Below, one piece after another: positions 34,877-45,500 of a DNA stretch of 64,000 nt. A program made the position numbers and the translations under genes. Source of the stretch: Argopecten irradians (Eukaryota; Mollusca; Bivalvia; Pectinida; Pectinidae). The notes below the pieces were generated by a model, which had not been told where the DNA came from, did not search any database, and saw only the letters and a list, made by a program, of their open reading frames with translations. Within the stretch, counting starts at the first letter, position 1; every line of letters begins with the position of its first letter. The stretch spans positions 12,154,008 through 12,218,007 of the forward strand of contig NC_091134.1 of NCBI RefSeq assembly GCF_041381155.1. The letters run 5' to 3'.

Positions 34877-37480
34877 TTTGCACAAAATCCATGATTATAA
34901 CGGAGTTTTGATTTTTTTTTCTTTCAAGGGATCACTCTTCAAAAGGGCAAAATTACAAATTAAAGTGGTATCGCATGTATTCAAAAGACGACTTTGATTT
35001 TATAGAGAAACTATCAGCCTCAATGTTCATCACATACATACAGATTTTGCTGTACATTGAAATCAAAATCAAATAAGGTTTCAAATTAATTATTCACAAA
35101 AGATATTGCACGGACATTGACTCTAATGGGGGACAAATCAGTACCTATAAATATAACAGCACAATATAGATAAGGTGGTGATGGTTAAAGTGAGTGAGCT
35201 AAAGTACGGGATATAACACGACCAAAGGAGATTGTGGATAAACACATTTATAGGTACTCTGTACCACCACAAGCGTAGATTTTGTGATTTCGGCTTGGTT
35301 TTTGAGGTACCCATTAGAGGCCCTTCGGGCCAGGTGTGCTAAAAATAGTTCCGTTTTTCACGAGCGCCCTTACTACTATAATGTATACTATATGTATACA
35401 GTTGGTAAAATAACTTGTGTCAGGTATATTTTCTAGTTTTGGTATTTTATCTGTTCCTATAAAAATAAGAATAACAAATTACAGTTTATTGTAACTCCAA
35501 AACGGTTCAACTTAGATGCACGAACATGTTTATATACCGTGTATAGTTAAATTTCACGGGTGCATGTAAACTTTCACAATTTACTGTTTGGAACATATTT
35601 GTGGAGACTTATCTTTTCGAATCATCTATGTAATATTTGAAAGCGTCATTCATGACATTCTATATTGTATAATATGTGAATCCATGTTTTTTTTTTTTTT
35701 TTTTTTTTAAATGCAACATACATTGTAGGTAACATGTTTACATGATCACTGGAATCGCAACATATGACACCGAAATGCGTCTGCTATAATGATTTTTGCA
35801 AAACTTAAATGGTATTCTCAGCTTTCTTTGTTTACAGTACAACACTATTAATACAATAATTCGCGGCCTGAACACACGTATATCTACTATATAGATTCTC
35901 AATAGCATCTCGATATAGTATGAATATGAGAACCTTTTGGAAAACAACCAACTATTATAATTGTGCCCAAAATTATTTGGCAACAAATGGAAATAAGTTA
36001 ATACTTTTTCGGGGGAAAAATAATAAAAAAAATAAAACGTGGACAGTTCTAGGAATAAAGAATGACATGTCTTTGCGATTCTTCTTTACAGAATTGTTGA
36101 AGTCTGTCTTGTCCAGAAAGTTTGATCTAGGATAAGGTTACAACAGTAAAATATGACGTGGAAAATAAATAAATATGTTTATCAATTGCTATATATAGAT
36201 ATTGTGTAATAGTTCAGTTGATGGTGATAAATTTACACCCCTGTCTGATTGACCCGTCATCAATACACACGTGCTATGTGTGGTTGAGTCTGAAATCCCA
36301 AAGAAGTTTATTTATTGACATAACCGGAAGCTATTAATGTCGATTTCAAAACAAAGATAATGTAATATGTTGGGAAAGTTATATGCCATTCCCCTACTTC
36401 CTGACAGTGTTTGTCAGTGACGTCATGACTACCCGTTATCCATACATACCTGTACTAAGCACGAGGAAGGCAAGGTACCCCGGGCATTATCTACCTTCAT
36501 TCATCATCATGTTCGTACTTATATACGCACGCTATACATATATATATATATATATATATGAATCATGGGTCACATCACCACTACTTATCAAACGGTAAAT
36601 GGAGAATCGAAGTGCACGAAGTGCGAAGCACTTCTAAAGTAACACATACGTGAAAATATAAGAAAAAAACACAATCTTCAAAATTCAATCCTAGGCCTAC
36701 ACACTGACAGCTTCAGTTTGCGGACGACATGTGAATGCGATGAAGTCAGCTCATTATGTAATCGATTGGTTCAAACGCTTTTATGATCCGACAAACGTAA
36801 TCTTTATCCGAAAGAAGCTTATTAGTGCTATTGCTCTTTTTATTGCTCTCCTTATCTCATCTCATCGCACAAACGATAGAAGCATCGATATTAATTATAG
36901 CAAAATAACAAAAACATTCTAACGTTATAAATATTGCAAGTTCATTCATTATTTACATAAGACAGTAATGAAAATAAATTATTTACATGTATTTCATCTA
37001 GAAAAATAATTTGAAAATCCCATACACATCCTGCCAGGAGACGTCCTAGGCCTATCGCTACCCACGATGCTCTCGGTCGTGGGCTTGTATTATGTAACTT
37101 TTCATTGGATATAGATATAGATATATCTGTTTTCGGCAGTTATATTCCTATGAACATGTGTAATGAACATGTGTACAACATAAAAACAGCAGTCTCAAGT
37201 ACTGTTCGGAGACCGCAAATGCAATTTTGGTTACTTCAGCCAAAGCACAAGGGCACGCAAATTATGACAGAAACGATTACAAGTAAATTGATACGCATGC
37301 CATTTAAAAGCATTGGAGACCTTTTGATATGCACGTGTATATTATGACGTTTCAAGTGGCTGCTCGTATTATTATTATTATTTTTTTTTTGTGAAAAATG
37401 AATTGTATATATATGTTATAAAATTAAGCTAGCTTTTGTATTATCATTATTGTCAAATAATTCAATTTTGCTTGTTTTTA
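34877..37480. other. No gene seen
   Basis: AT-rich. Holds a T22 run (35687-35708) and an (AT)n microsatellite (36537-36560). A short AGTGCACGAAGTGCGAAGCACTTC hairpin lies near 36609. Confidence 0.4.
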
Positions 37481-37489
37481 TAGACACAC

Positions 37490-38390
37490 AATTTTATAGA
37501 CATTGTGGTCGCTAAAAGGAAATTTACGAATACGCAAATTGGCCAAATTAGCGTGTGAGCGCCGAAGGCGCGAGATTTTGGGGTCTTGGGGGTCTCCCCC
37601 AGGAAAAATATTACGATTTAGAATGGCTAAGATGAGTTTTACGATGCGTTTTGATGAATTTGCGAGCGCCCAAAGGCGCGAGATTTTGGTGTTTGGGGAG
37701 TTCGGGGGTCTCTCCCCCGGGAAAAAAATTACGATTTAGAATGGCTGAGACGAGTTTTACGATGTATTTTAATGATATTTAAGCGTTCTTACCATGGTAA
37801 TTTTTCGATTTAAAGTAACCTGCATTTAGAAATGATAATTGTGATAATTGTTCGCCATATCATTGTGCAACCCTGCTCGATTTGAATACCATCAGCACAT
37901 TGTTTTGTAACTCAAAATAATAATGTCTTGCTAAGACATATAAACAAAGTAATCTTTTAAGAGACATTTTTTGAAATACAAATGTAGTACGTAGAATTGA
38001 GCGTTCGCCCCTGTGAGGAAGGCTCTGAGTTCTGTCCCCTGGCCGAGACACACCAAAAGGTCTATGAAAATGGTAGTTTCTGCTCCTGCTTAGCGCTCAG
38101 CATACAGGGAGTGGGGTGTGTTGCTTGGTGTCTTCGGCGGCATGCTTCAGAGATATAGCACTATAAAAAGGGCAACAATTCCACTATACAAGAAGACACA
38201 CCATGAATATACCGCAGTCTCCCAAAACACGCACCTCGCACAACATACATGCAACACACTGCATACATGAGAGGCCGTCCTTACATGACCATAGCTGTTA
38301 CACACTGTAGTAGGACGTTAATTAATCAAACAAACAAACAAACGTAGAATCCCTTAATGGACATTTTTAGTGAAGTTCATGTGTATTGAA
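37490..38390 (+). repeat. Left arm of a large inverted repeat (interrupted by a SINE)
   Basis: Starts near TTTTATAGACATTGTGG. Contains two 107-bp tandem units that begin GAGCGCC(G/C)AAGGCGCGAG (37557 and 37664) and include GTCTCCCCC and TTACGATTTAGAATGGCT. These are followed by a stretch around AACTCAAAATAATAATG and TTTTAAGAGACATTTTTTGA. After the SINE the arm resumes with GTAGAATCCCTTAATGGACATTTTT. All these blocks recur in reverse order and orientation at 40010-40665. Confidence 0.8.
37990..38343 (+). mobile_element. tRNA-derived SINE with (CAAA)n tail
   Basis: The body runs from TTGAGCGTTCGCCCCTGTGAGG and TTCTGTCCCCTGGCCGAGAC (diverged tRNA-like head) through AGCGCTCAGCATACAGGGAG, ATAGCACTATAAAAAGGGCA and GAGGCCGTCCTTACATGACC to a tail AATCAAACAAACAAACAAAC. 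A 9-bp repeat ACGTAGAAT on both sides (about 37989 and 38343) looks like a target-site duplication. I recognise this as a widespread mollusc-type SINE with a conserved central part, but cannot name the family with certainty. Confidence 0.75.
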
Positions 38391-38720
38391 GTTCTACTAT
38401 TAGGCATGCGTTGCCGCGGTCCTGAAACTCAGACCATGCGAAATATGATTATTTTTTCACTGGACATTCGGTCTGGTGAACTCTGAATGTTTACCAGACC
38501 GAAAAAAAATTCACAGGACATTTCGGTCTGACAAAATTTAACAGTTTACAGGACATTGAGTCTGTCTTTGATATAAATTACATGCCTTACATTTCTATTT
38601 CCAGATGATAAGAGTCTTCCTATATTGAAGATTAACCCAGCTGTAGTGTTTGGCAATGTTGTCAACAAAATACAACAAAATGTCAAACAGTCATTTCATC
38701 CATACCCTTTATTCTTAAAA

Positions 38721-39429
38721 CTAACAACTCCTTGAAAACATCATTACATTTTCAAAGTTTTGTTCTTCATCCTGATAGTCTTCGGAGAAGTCAAACTCAT
38801 CTGCATCGTTTCCAAAAATAAAATCAAGTCTCATCATCAGCTGTTCTTCCTCTATTTCTAGCATGCTCTCTTCCTTTTCACCAGACCTTTCACCCTCATT
38901 TACTACACTCTGACTCTGACTCAACATGCTTTCTTCCACCTCCTCAACACCCCTTACTAGAACAGTCTCAGCCTCATCCTCTTTCTTCCCCTCAATCTCA
39001 CCCTCTTTCTTCCCCTCAGTCTCACCCTCTTTCTTCCCCTCAATCTCACCTCTTTCTTCCCCTCAATCTCGCCCTCTTTCTGAATCTTCCCCTCAATGTT
39101 GCCCTCAATCTCACCCTTTTCCTTCCCTCAATCTCACTCGCTTCCTTCCTCTCAATCCCAGTCTCTCCCTAATTTGTCCCCGGAGATTCGGCCTCTTCCT
39201 GTATTCTATCTTCCTCTTCTAGGTCAGTAGGATTACCAATCTGTGTCAATTGAAAGGATAATAAATTAAATTCTTCTCATAAACCTTATAACAAAAAAAA
39301 ATTATTCGACATCTGATTTTTAAATAAAGGTCAAATTAAAATTAGGTAATGATTATATAATTACCTCATCAATACTGGCAAGGACTGTACCAGTTGACTC
39401 TGCTTCCTCTTCAATTACAGTTTCCTGGT
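38721..39429 (-). pseudogene. Acidic gene remnant with 8-residue Glu/Lys repeats
   Basis: Minus-strand exon 39365-39429 (acceptor TTTTTGTCAG, donor GTAATT) reads QETVIEEEAESTGTVLASID. The next exon begins at 39240 (acceptor TTGACACAG) with GNPTDLEEEDRIQEEAESPG, then meets an in-frame TAG. Downstream a 24-base unit repeats (GEIEGKKE-type octapeptide) with at least one single-base deletion that shifts the frame. The last frame (from about 39000 to stop 38721-38723) reads VEEVEESMLSQSQSV and ends ENVMMFSRSC. AATAAA (minus) lies about 8 bases after the stop. I do not recognise the protein. The breaks suggest a pseudogene, though repeat-length sequencing errors could mimic them. Confidence 0.45.
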
Positions 39430-39833
39430 CTGACAAAAATGATCAATTTTATAACTTAATTATGAGAGGTATATTTTTACAATGTATATTTTCAATAATT
39501 TTTTCTGATTTGTATCATTTTCGTTTCGCCAATGTTTGAGGTAAATGAATTATATTATTTTTATATTGACTAGAATGTCCACATTTCCAATATTGACGTT
39601 GTAGTAATACACAATTTCGTCTGCTAAACATTTGCCAATCCATGTATTAAACAATGCTATTATTTATGCCTCGCGCATGCGCAATGCGCCACAGGTCACA
39701 CTTGAAAACGGTCACAAATGAAAGAATTAATAGAAACACAGGATAGAGGTGAAAGTAGAATTTATATAAAGATACCGATTATGGTAGCCACGTACACATG
39801 CACGACAATACATTATGTAACAACTAACACAAC

Positions 39834-39847
39834 ACCCCCCCCCCCCA
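39834..39847 (+). repeat. Poly(C) run
   Basis: About 14 consecutive C, one of four C runs between 39.8 and 40.8 kb. Confidence 0.9.
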
Positions 39848-40009
39848 TTCCCATTTTCGCCGACTGAAATGTTCTAAAAATGCACATTTGAAAGAAAAAA
39901 GGGTTCCCCTGCACATTTTTCGTAGATATCTACTTCATTTTGAATTTTCTGCTGCGCGGCGCATTTCCTAAAACGTTCATGAATGCACATACACGTAATA
40001 TAAAAAATT

Positions 40010-40665
40010 CAATACACATTAACTATACTTAAAATGTCTATCAAGGGATTCTACATACTATTTAAAAATGTCTCTTAAAAGATTAATTTGTTATTACAAT
40101 GTATGCCTTAGCAAGACAACTAATTCATTATTATTTTGAGTTACAAAACAAAGTGCCGTTGGTGTGAAGCCGGTATGTTTAGATCGAGCAGAGTTGCATA
40201 ATAATATGACGACTTTCACAATTTTCATTACAAAATGCAGTTTACTTTAAATAGAAAATATCATACTAAGAACGCTTTAAAATCAATAAAATACATCGTA
40301 AAACTCATTTCAGCCATTCTAAATTGTACTATTTTTGCCAGGGGAGACCCTCGGACCCCCTCAAACACCAAAATCTCGCGCCTTCGGATGTTCGCAAATT
40401 CATCAAAATGCATCGTAAAACTCATCTCAGCCATTCTAAATCGTAATATTTTTTCCTGGGGGAGACTCCCCCCCCCCCCCCCCCCCAAATACAAGAAAAA
40501 TAATCAAAATACAATGTAAAACTCATTTCAGTCATTCTAAATCATAATAATTTTCCGGTTGGGACCCCCCCCCCCTCCCCAAACATAGAAATCTCGCGCC
40601 TTTGGCGCTCGCACGGTAAGTTGCGTATGAACTAATTTTAATTGTGACGCCACCGTCTATAAATG
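40010..40665 (-). repeat. Right arm of the large inverted repeat
   Basis: Contains, in reverse complement of the left arm, GGGATTCTAC, AAAATGTCTCTTAAAAGATT, CATTATTATTTTGAGTTAC, ATCGAGCAGAGTTGCA, CAGCCATTCTAAATCGTAAT, AAATCTCGCGCCTTCGG and finally GTCTATAAA. It has about three of the GGCGCGAG units rather than two and includes two long C runs (near 40467-40488 and 40566-40577). Confidence 0.8.
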
Positions 40666-40796
40666 TGTACAAGGATTATATTTAATGATATATGAAAAAC
40701 GTTTACAAAGTATATATTGTTGTGTATTGAATTAAAGAATTAATCTACTCCTGTTGGTGTTTGGCGAGGGGGTGTTTACAAAATATTGAGGACCTT

Positions 40797-40798
<2 letters not shown>

Positions 40799-40827
<29 letters not shown>

Positions 40828-40828
40828 C
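40799..40828 (+). repeat. Poly(C) run of 30
   Basis: Thirty uninterrupted C: a long homopolymer that would be G30 on the other strand. Its length is probably unreliable in an assembly. Confidence 0.9.
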
Positions 40829-40879
40829 ATCACGTTTCATATTTCTACGCCACTGCCATGTACAACATACACAAATATC

Positions 40880-40985
40880 GAAACTTCCACAGGACGTATA
40901 CATATGGAAAGAAACCAAATGAAGAACCTTTCATAAGGGATTTTAATGTACATTTTAACAAAGTTTGGTGAAAGCATAAAGAAAG
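40880..40985 (+). repeat. Copy of the repeat also found at 5714-5795 (inverted)
   Basis: GAAAGAAACCAAATGAAGAACCTTTCATAAGGGATTTTAATGTACATTTTAACAAAGTTT is the reverse complement of the 5.7-kb copy with few differences. Both give a short open reading of the NEEPFIRDFNVHFNKV type on one strand, which is probably coincidental. Confidence 0.6.
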
Positions 40986-41499
40986 ATAATTTATAGGACC
41001 TATGTCTATACATGTAGTCTCTAGGTATACTTGAATGTACATGTAACTACATGTAATTAAAGTTGATAAAAACTCCAGGTTTTGATCACTTACGATCGTA
41101 CAGTATTTGAAGCCGTGGAGTATCGAGAGTGTAAAAGGCATGCCTTTAGCAATCCAGTAACAGTGAAGCTAAATTAAATATTAGCATAGAATGGTTTTAT
41201 TTAGTTCATTTTTATAAATAAAAGATTCAAATATAAAAGTATATATAAAAATATATTTATATATGTTATAAAGAGTACATGCAGTAAGCTTTCTTCAGAA
41301 CAGATTGAAAAATTTCATGGACGTTACCAGGCCAATTACCTTTTTAATTTAAAAATTATCTATGAGTATCCGTGGAAATGAAAAAAAAAATGAAAAAAGG
41401 CTATCAACATACGTCCTTGATCCGTAACGTATACGTACTGTTTCCGATTCCAGTTTAGAATCAACCCGTACAGGCCCGGATGTAGAATGTTTTCATTGG
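40986..41499. other. No gene seen
   Basis: AT-rich sequence upstream of the candidate LEKR1 first exon. The promoter would lie here, but no TATA box or other motif is convincing. Confidence 0.35.
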
Positions 41500-41601
41500 A
41501 TTCAACATGGCGGACACATGCCTGAAGAATGGAGTGCGCTGATATTATCTTCACAATAGATAGAGTTTAACAATATACTTGATGATTATGTTCGTACTCA
41601 G
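41500..41601 (+). other. Candidate non-coding first exon of the LEKR1-like gene
   Basis: A good acceptor (TTTCATTACAG, ending 42517) lies 40 bases before the first LEKR1 ATG, so the coding exon begins with UTR and an upstream exon must exist. A CAG|GTATGA donor at 41601/41602, with an ACATGGCGGAC start-like context near 41505, is the best candidate. It contains a 12-codon upstream ORF (41507-41542). The 5' boundary is a guess. Confidence 0.35.
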
Positions 41602-42230
41602 GTATGAATGTTATTGATGACGACGATATATTGGGTTCTGCTAATGTTTTTACTCTGCCATTTTCTACATCTTTTACTTGAATACTGTACGATACCCTTT
41701 TTTTAAAAATAATGCACCACTGAAAATTGAAATTCAGTTTACTCCAACAATGTTATATCACGACAAGACACTTTTGAAAGTCTACGTCGTGTCTAACATC
41801 GACGGTAATAAACAAAGCTAACGACCAGTGGGTCACATTACGAACTTAAAGCTAGGGCCAAATGTACATGTACAATTTATTATATCAGTAACAGTTACAT
41901 GCATATGTAAACTCTGTAGTTCCATCTACGCTAGTGATAGTCCGACCTAGCCTACCAGGTACTTATCATTACATTTTGTCGTGATCTGTTCGGTAAACCA
42001 TACATATGTCAGAGAAAATGGTGGTAGTCATGGTAATAACCAGATACGTACATGATGTACATGCATGTGAGGTAACACGTACAGTATACAAATTGTATAA
42101 TTTACATAATTTATTGTGTACTTTAAAAGAATTGAGTTGGTGTTGTTTGTACACATAATTAAATGCAGTCTCTGTCACTGTCACTGTCACTCGTCTGACC
42201 TAGTGTAGAACTTATATATGCTAAAATTAT

Positions 42231-42296
42231 TTGGCTCAGTCGGTAGAGCTGTAGTTTTTCACATTGGAGATCCAGGTTCGATTCCTGGTCTAGGCA
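42231..42296 (+). repeat. tRNA-derived SINE head or tRNA pseudogene
   Basis: Has a near-perfect box A (TGGCTCAGTCGGTAGAGC) and box B with a perfect T stem (CCAGGTTCGATTCCTGG). The seven bases before box A do not pair with those after the T arm and the anticodon arm does not fold, so it is not a functional tRNA gene. It lies 260 bases before the LEKR1 start codon, in the presumed first intron. Confidence 0.55.
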
Positions 42297-42557
42297 ATCA
42301 ACTGGAATGGTGTATATCTATATATATATATATATATTTTCCTGTTCTTCCACACTGGCACCCAATTAGATAGGCTAACTCATGGAAGGTAGTTAAGGAG
42401 ACTCGAGTAGAGATTTCAGAAATCAACTTGAGAAACAGTAGGTTTTTTTTTAAGTTCTGAAAAGTAGAGAAAGAATAGTAATCAATAGAAATCAAATGTA
42501 AATTTCTTTCATTACAGAATGTAACAGAAGTTTTGAAGAAAATTTGAAGTTAAGGTT

Positions 42558-45500
42558 ATGAAAACAAAAATGTCGGAAGGCAAACCTGAGGATACCAATG
42601 GTGATCCGGGAAGGTTTGAGCATTACCATCCCCAGCATCCTTTACCAGAGGGGATACGGAAGATGGAGCATGACGATACGGTTTGTAAGTACTGTGGTGT
42701 CAGCTACCTCATCCACAATGAAATCAAGGCCATGGAAGAAAAGTTAAAAAAGACAATTGCTGAGATGGAACATTATAGAGGCAGTATGGAAAGAGAGAAA
42801 CAGCTGAGGATCGACTATGATAGACTGATGGGAGAAACTAAAGAACTCCGGGAAAATTCCAAAGAATTGGACAATGTGTAAGTCATTCAAATTACGTACT
42901 GGCATATGTAATTGATTACAGTCTAAACTGTTGATGATCTTTGAAGGCCATCCCTGATAAATTTTTTGTTGTTCTTTATACACAGGTCATGTTATGTTGA
43001 AGTTGTCAATTTGGTACCCCAATAAAGTGGCCTTGAATTAATCATAAAGCACATGTGATCCCTATATATTTATAAGGCTAGTTATAAATGTTTACATATC
43101 TACCAATAATGGGTTAGAATAACCACCCTGAAAGTATATTTTGATCATGTATTTGGCCTGCATGGGTGGTTTTTGTTTACTTTAAAAAAACATTTGTTTT
43201 CTACAGAATTTCCTCACTTAGAAGTTCCTTAAAGAATGAAGAAGAACTATCTGGACACTTACGATTACAAAACCAGAACCTACAGGGCGAGTTGGATAGG
43301 AACATAACTGAAAGGGAAACTTACAGGTACACACACTAAAGTTATAATAATATTAGAATTCATCTTGAATTTGCATGTTTCCCTCATTAAAAGCCTACTA
43401 CCTTAAAGGATTTCTGAAACAAAAAGTTGAAATAAAACAAGAAAATGTGTACTTTACTATCAATGGCCTAAAATGAGGCTACAAGTTACTAAAAGACAAC
43501 CAATCTCATTTTACATTCCCATTTTAAAAATCTAAAGCTGTTTCGGAAAGGTAGTGGGTCTTTAAGATATTAATGTTGTTTCAAATAACACTTTTTCATC
43601 TACTTTGACTGCATTTGATATTTATCTGACATATTACAGTAATGTAAATGAGAATTTATTGCATTGTAAAAGATTGAACCTTTCATGAAATAAATTTTCC
43701 TATCTTGCAGATTGAAATTGACGGTATTTGAGGAAAAACTGCCTACTATAAAGTCCAAGCTCGCTTCACAGAGACAATCTGTGAGAGATGTCCACAAGTT
43801 TGTCGAGGATAGAGACAAGCAATTACACACGGAATTACAACTAATACAGAAACACATCATCGAGAAGTACCAGTCAGAGCAAAAAGGTTCTGTGATCTTT
43901 ATTGTAATAAACCCTGACTTAAAATTCTTATTGAGAATTGACCATTTTAAAAACTGTTGTCTCTAGGACCACATTCAATTTATGTATATCACTACTCCTT
44001 TTAATTGTCTCATCATTGGCTTACTGATACCTTTAGCTTTATAAGTTTTTATAAGTCTGTTTTGCTTAAAGATGCTCCACAGCTGACAAATGGTATTTTT
44101 TCACTATCAAAAACAGGAGTAGACGAATTGATATTTTTCTTCAGTTACAAAAGTTACTTACTTAACACCATTACATCCATTGAAATGTTTGAGCTTCTAG
44201 TTTTATTTTAAGTTAAAAAATATAAAAAATAATTAATTGCATCCCGAAAAAATTCCATGACACTATATCCTATATGGAATGAAGTACTGATTGCCCATGC
44301 ATAGAGGCAAAATAAATGATTTTATATTATTTTTTGTGTAAATTAGACATATATATATATATACATGATTAAACACCAATTATTGTTCAAATGATGAATA
44401 TCATTTATGTTCTGTAGGCGGTGGAGCATCTTTAAATATCTTACCAATATTATCTGCATCATAATCAATTTAATAATTAATTTTTCTTTTATTTACGCAG
44501 GGAAGTCTTCACTTCAGGAACAGATTGATAAATTAGAAGCTGAGAAATCAGAATCTTCCATGCAGTCAACAATGATGACAGAGAAAGTCCGGCGCCAGGA
44601 GAAAGAACTCAAGTCTTTAGTCAATGTCCGTGACGAAAACACTCAACTACAGCAAAAATGTGACAGCTTAGAAAATTCCATAAAAGGTATAATGAATGGT
44701 GTTATATTTATAAAATCAAAATTCATTTTAAATCTGAATTCACAATAAGAATTTACTTTTTGAATCCTAACTCAATATGTAATTAATATGAAATTTTTGT
44801 GTGCAAAGTAATTATACTGAAAAACCAGATTGATTATCTGACAGCAAGGCTCTTGGTTGTTTTAATTTTGTTTTAGATTTAGAGAAATTTTGAAAAGTAG
44901 AAAATATCTTTATCTCATTTCACTTTAGTAAAATTTTCTGTTTATAAATATTTTGTTCGCTTATTATTAATACTTGATATATACAGATATTAGACAACAA
45001 CTAGAGGATACAGTATCAAAAAGTCGACAGCTCAACCTAGAAAGTCAACAATTTAAAGACAACCTGAGGTTAGTGTCGTTGTCTCCCTTGTTGGCTTATA
45101 AATTTAAATCAATAAATAGTTTGACCCTCACCCTTTCTATCAAAGTATGAGACTAATATATTACAGTACATTATATATGAATATTTTTCCTGCACCAGAT
45201 CGAATCCCCATTACTTTGAACTGTCTCTGAATTTCCACTTTTCTTTAATATTATCTTTTTCTTTTCAATTCAAGCAATTTTCTTGATAAAGATATGATTG
45301 CGAAAGGTTTTAGACAATATATATTGTTAATATATATATTAATCTTCCCACTAATATCTTTAAATGAGTTTGTGTTTTCTGAACAGACATTTTCACATAT
45401 ATAAAATTATAAATGTTGTCTATATAAGCTACAATATTTATCAAAATGTAGCTGCCAAAGAAAGCAAACAGCACACTCCGCCTTAATCAACACAAGAAAT

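Noticed and set aside
38926..39222. Plus-strand Ser/Pro/Phe-rich open frame
   Set aside because: It is the reverse reading of the Glu/Lys repeat; the minus strand has splice sites and a polyadenylation signal.
41969..42190. 73-codon minus-strand frame with TVTVTET start
   Set aside because: It is produced by a short GTCACT repeat and AT-rich sequence.
42231..42296. Candidate functional tRNA gene
   Set aside because: The T arm and D arm are good, but the acceptor ends do not pair and the anticodon arm does not fold, so a SINE head or pseudogene is more likely.
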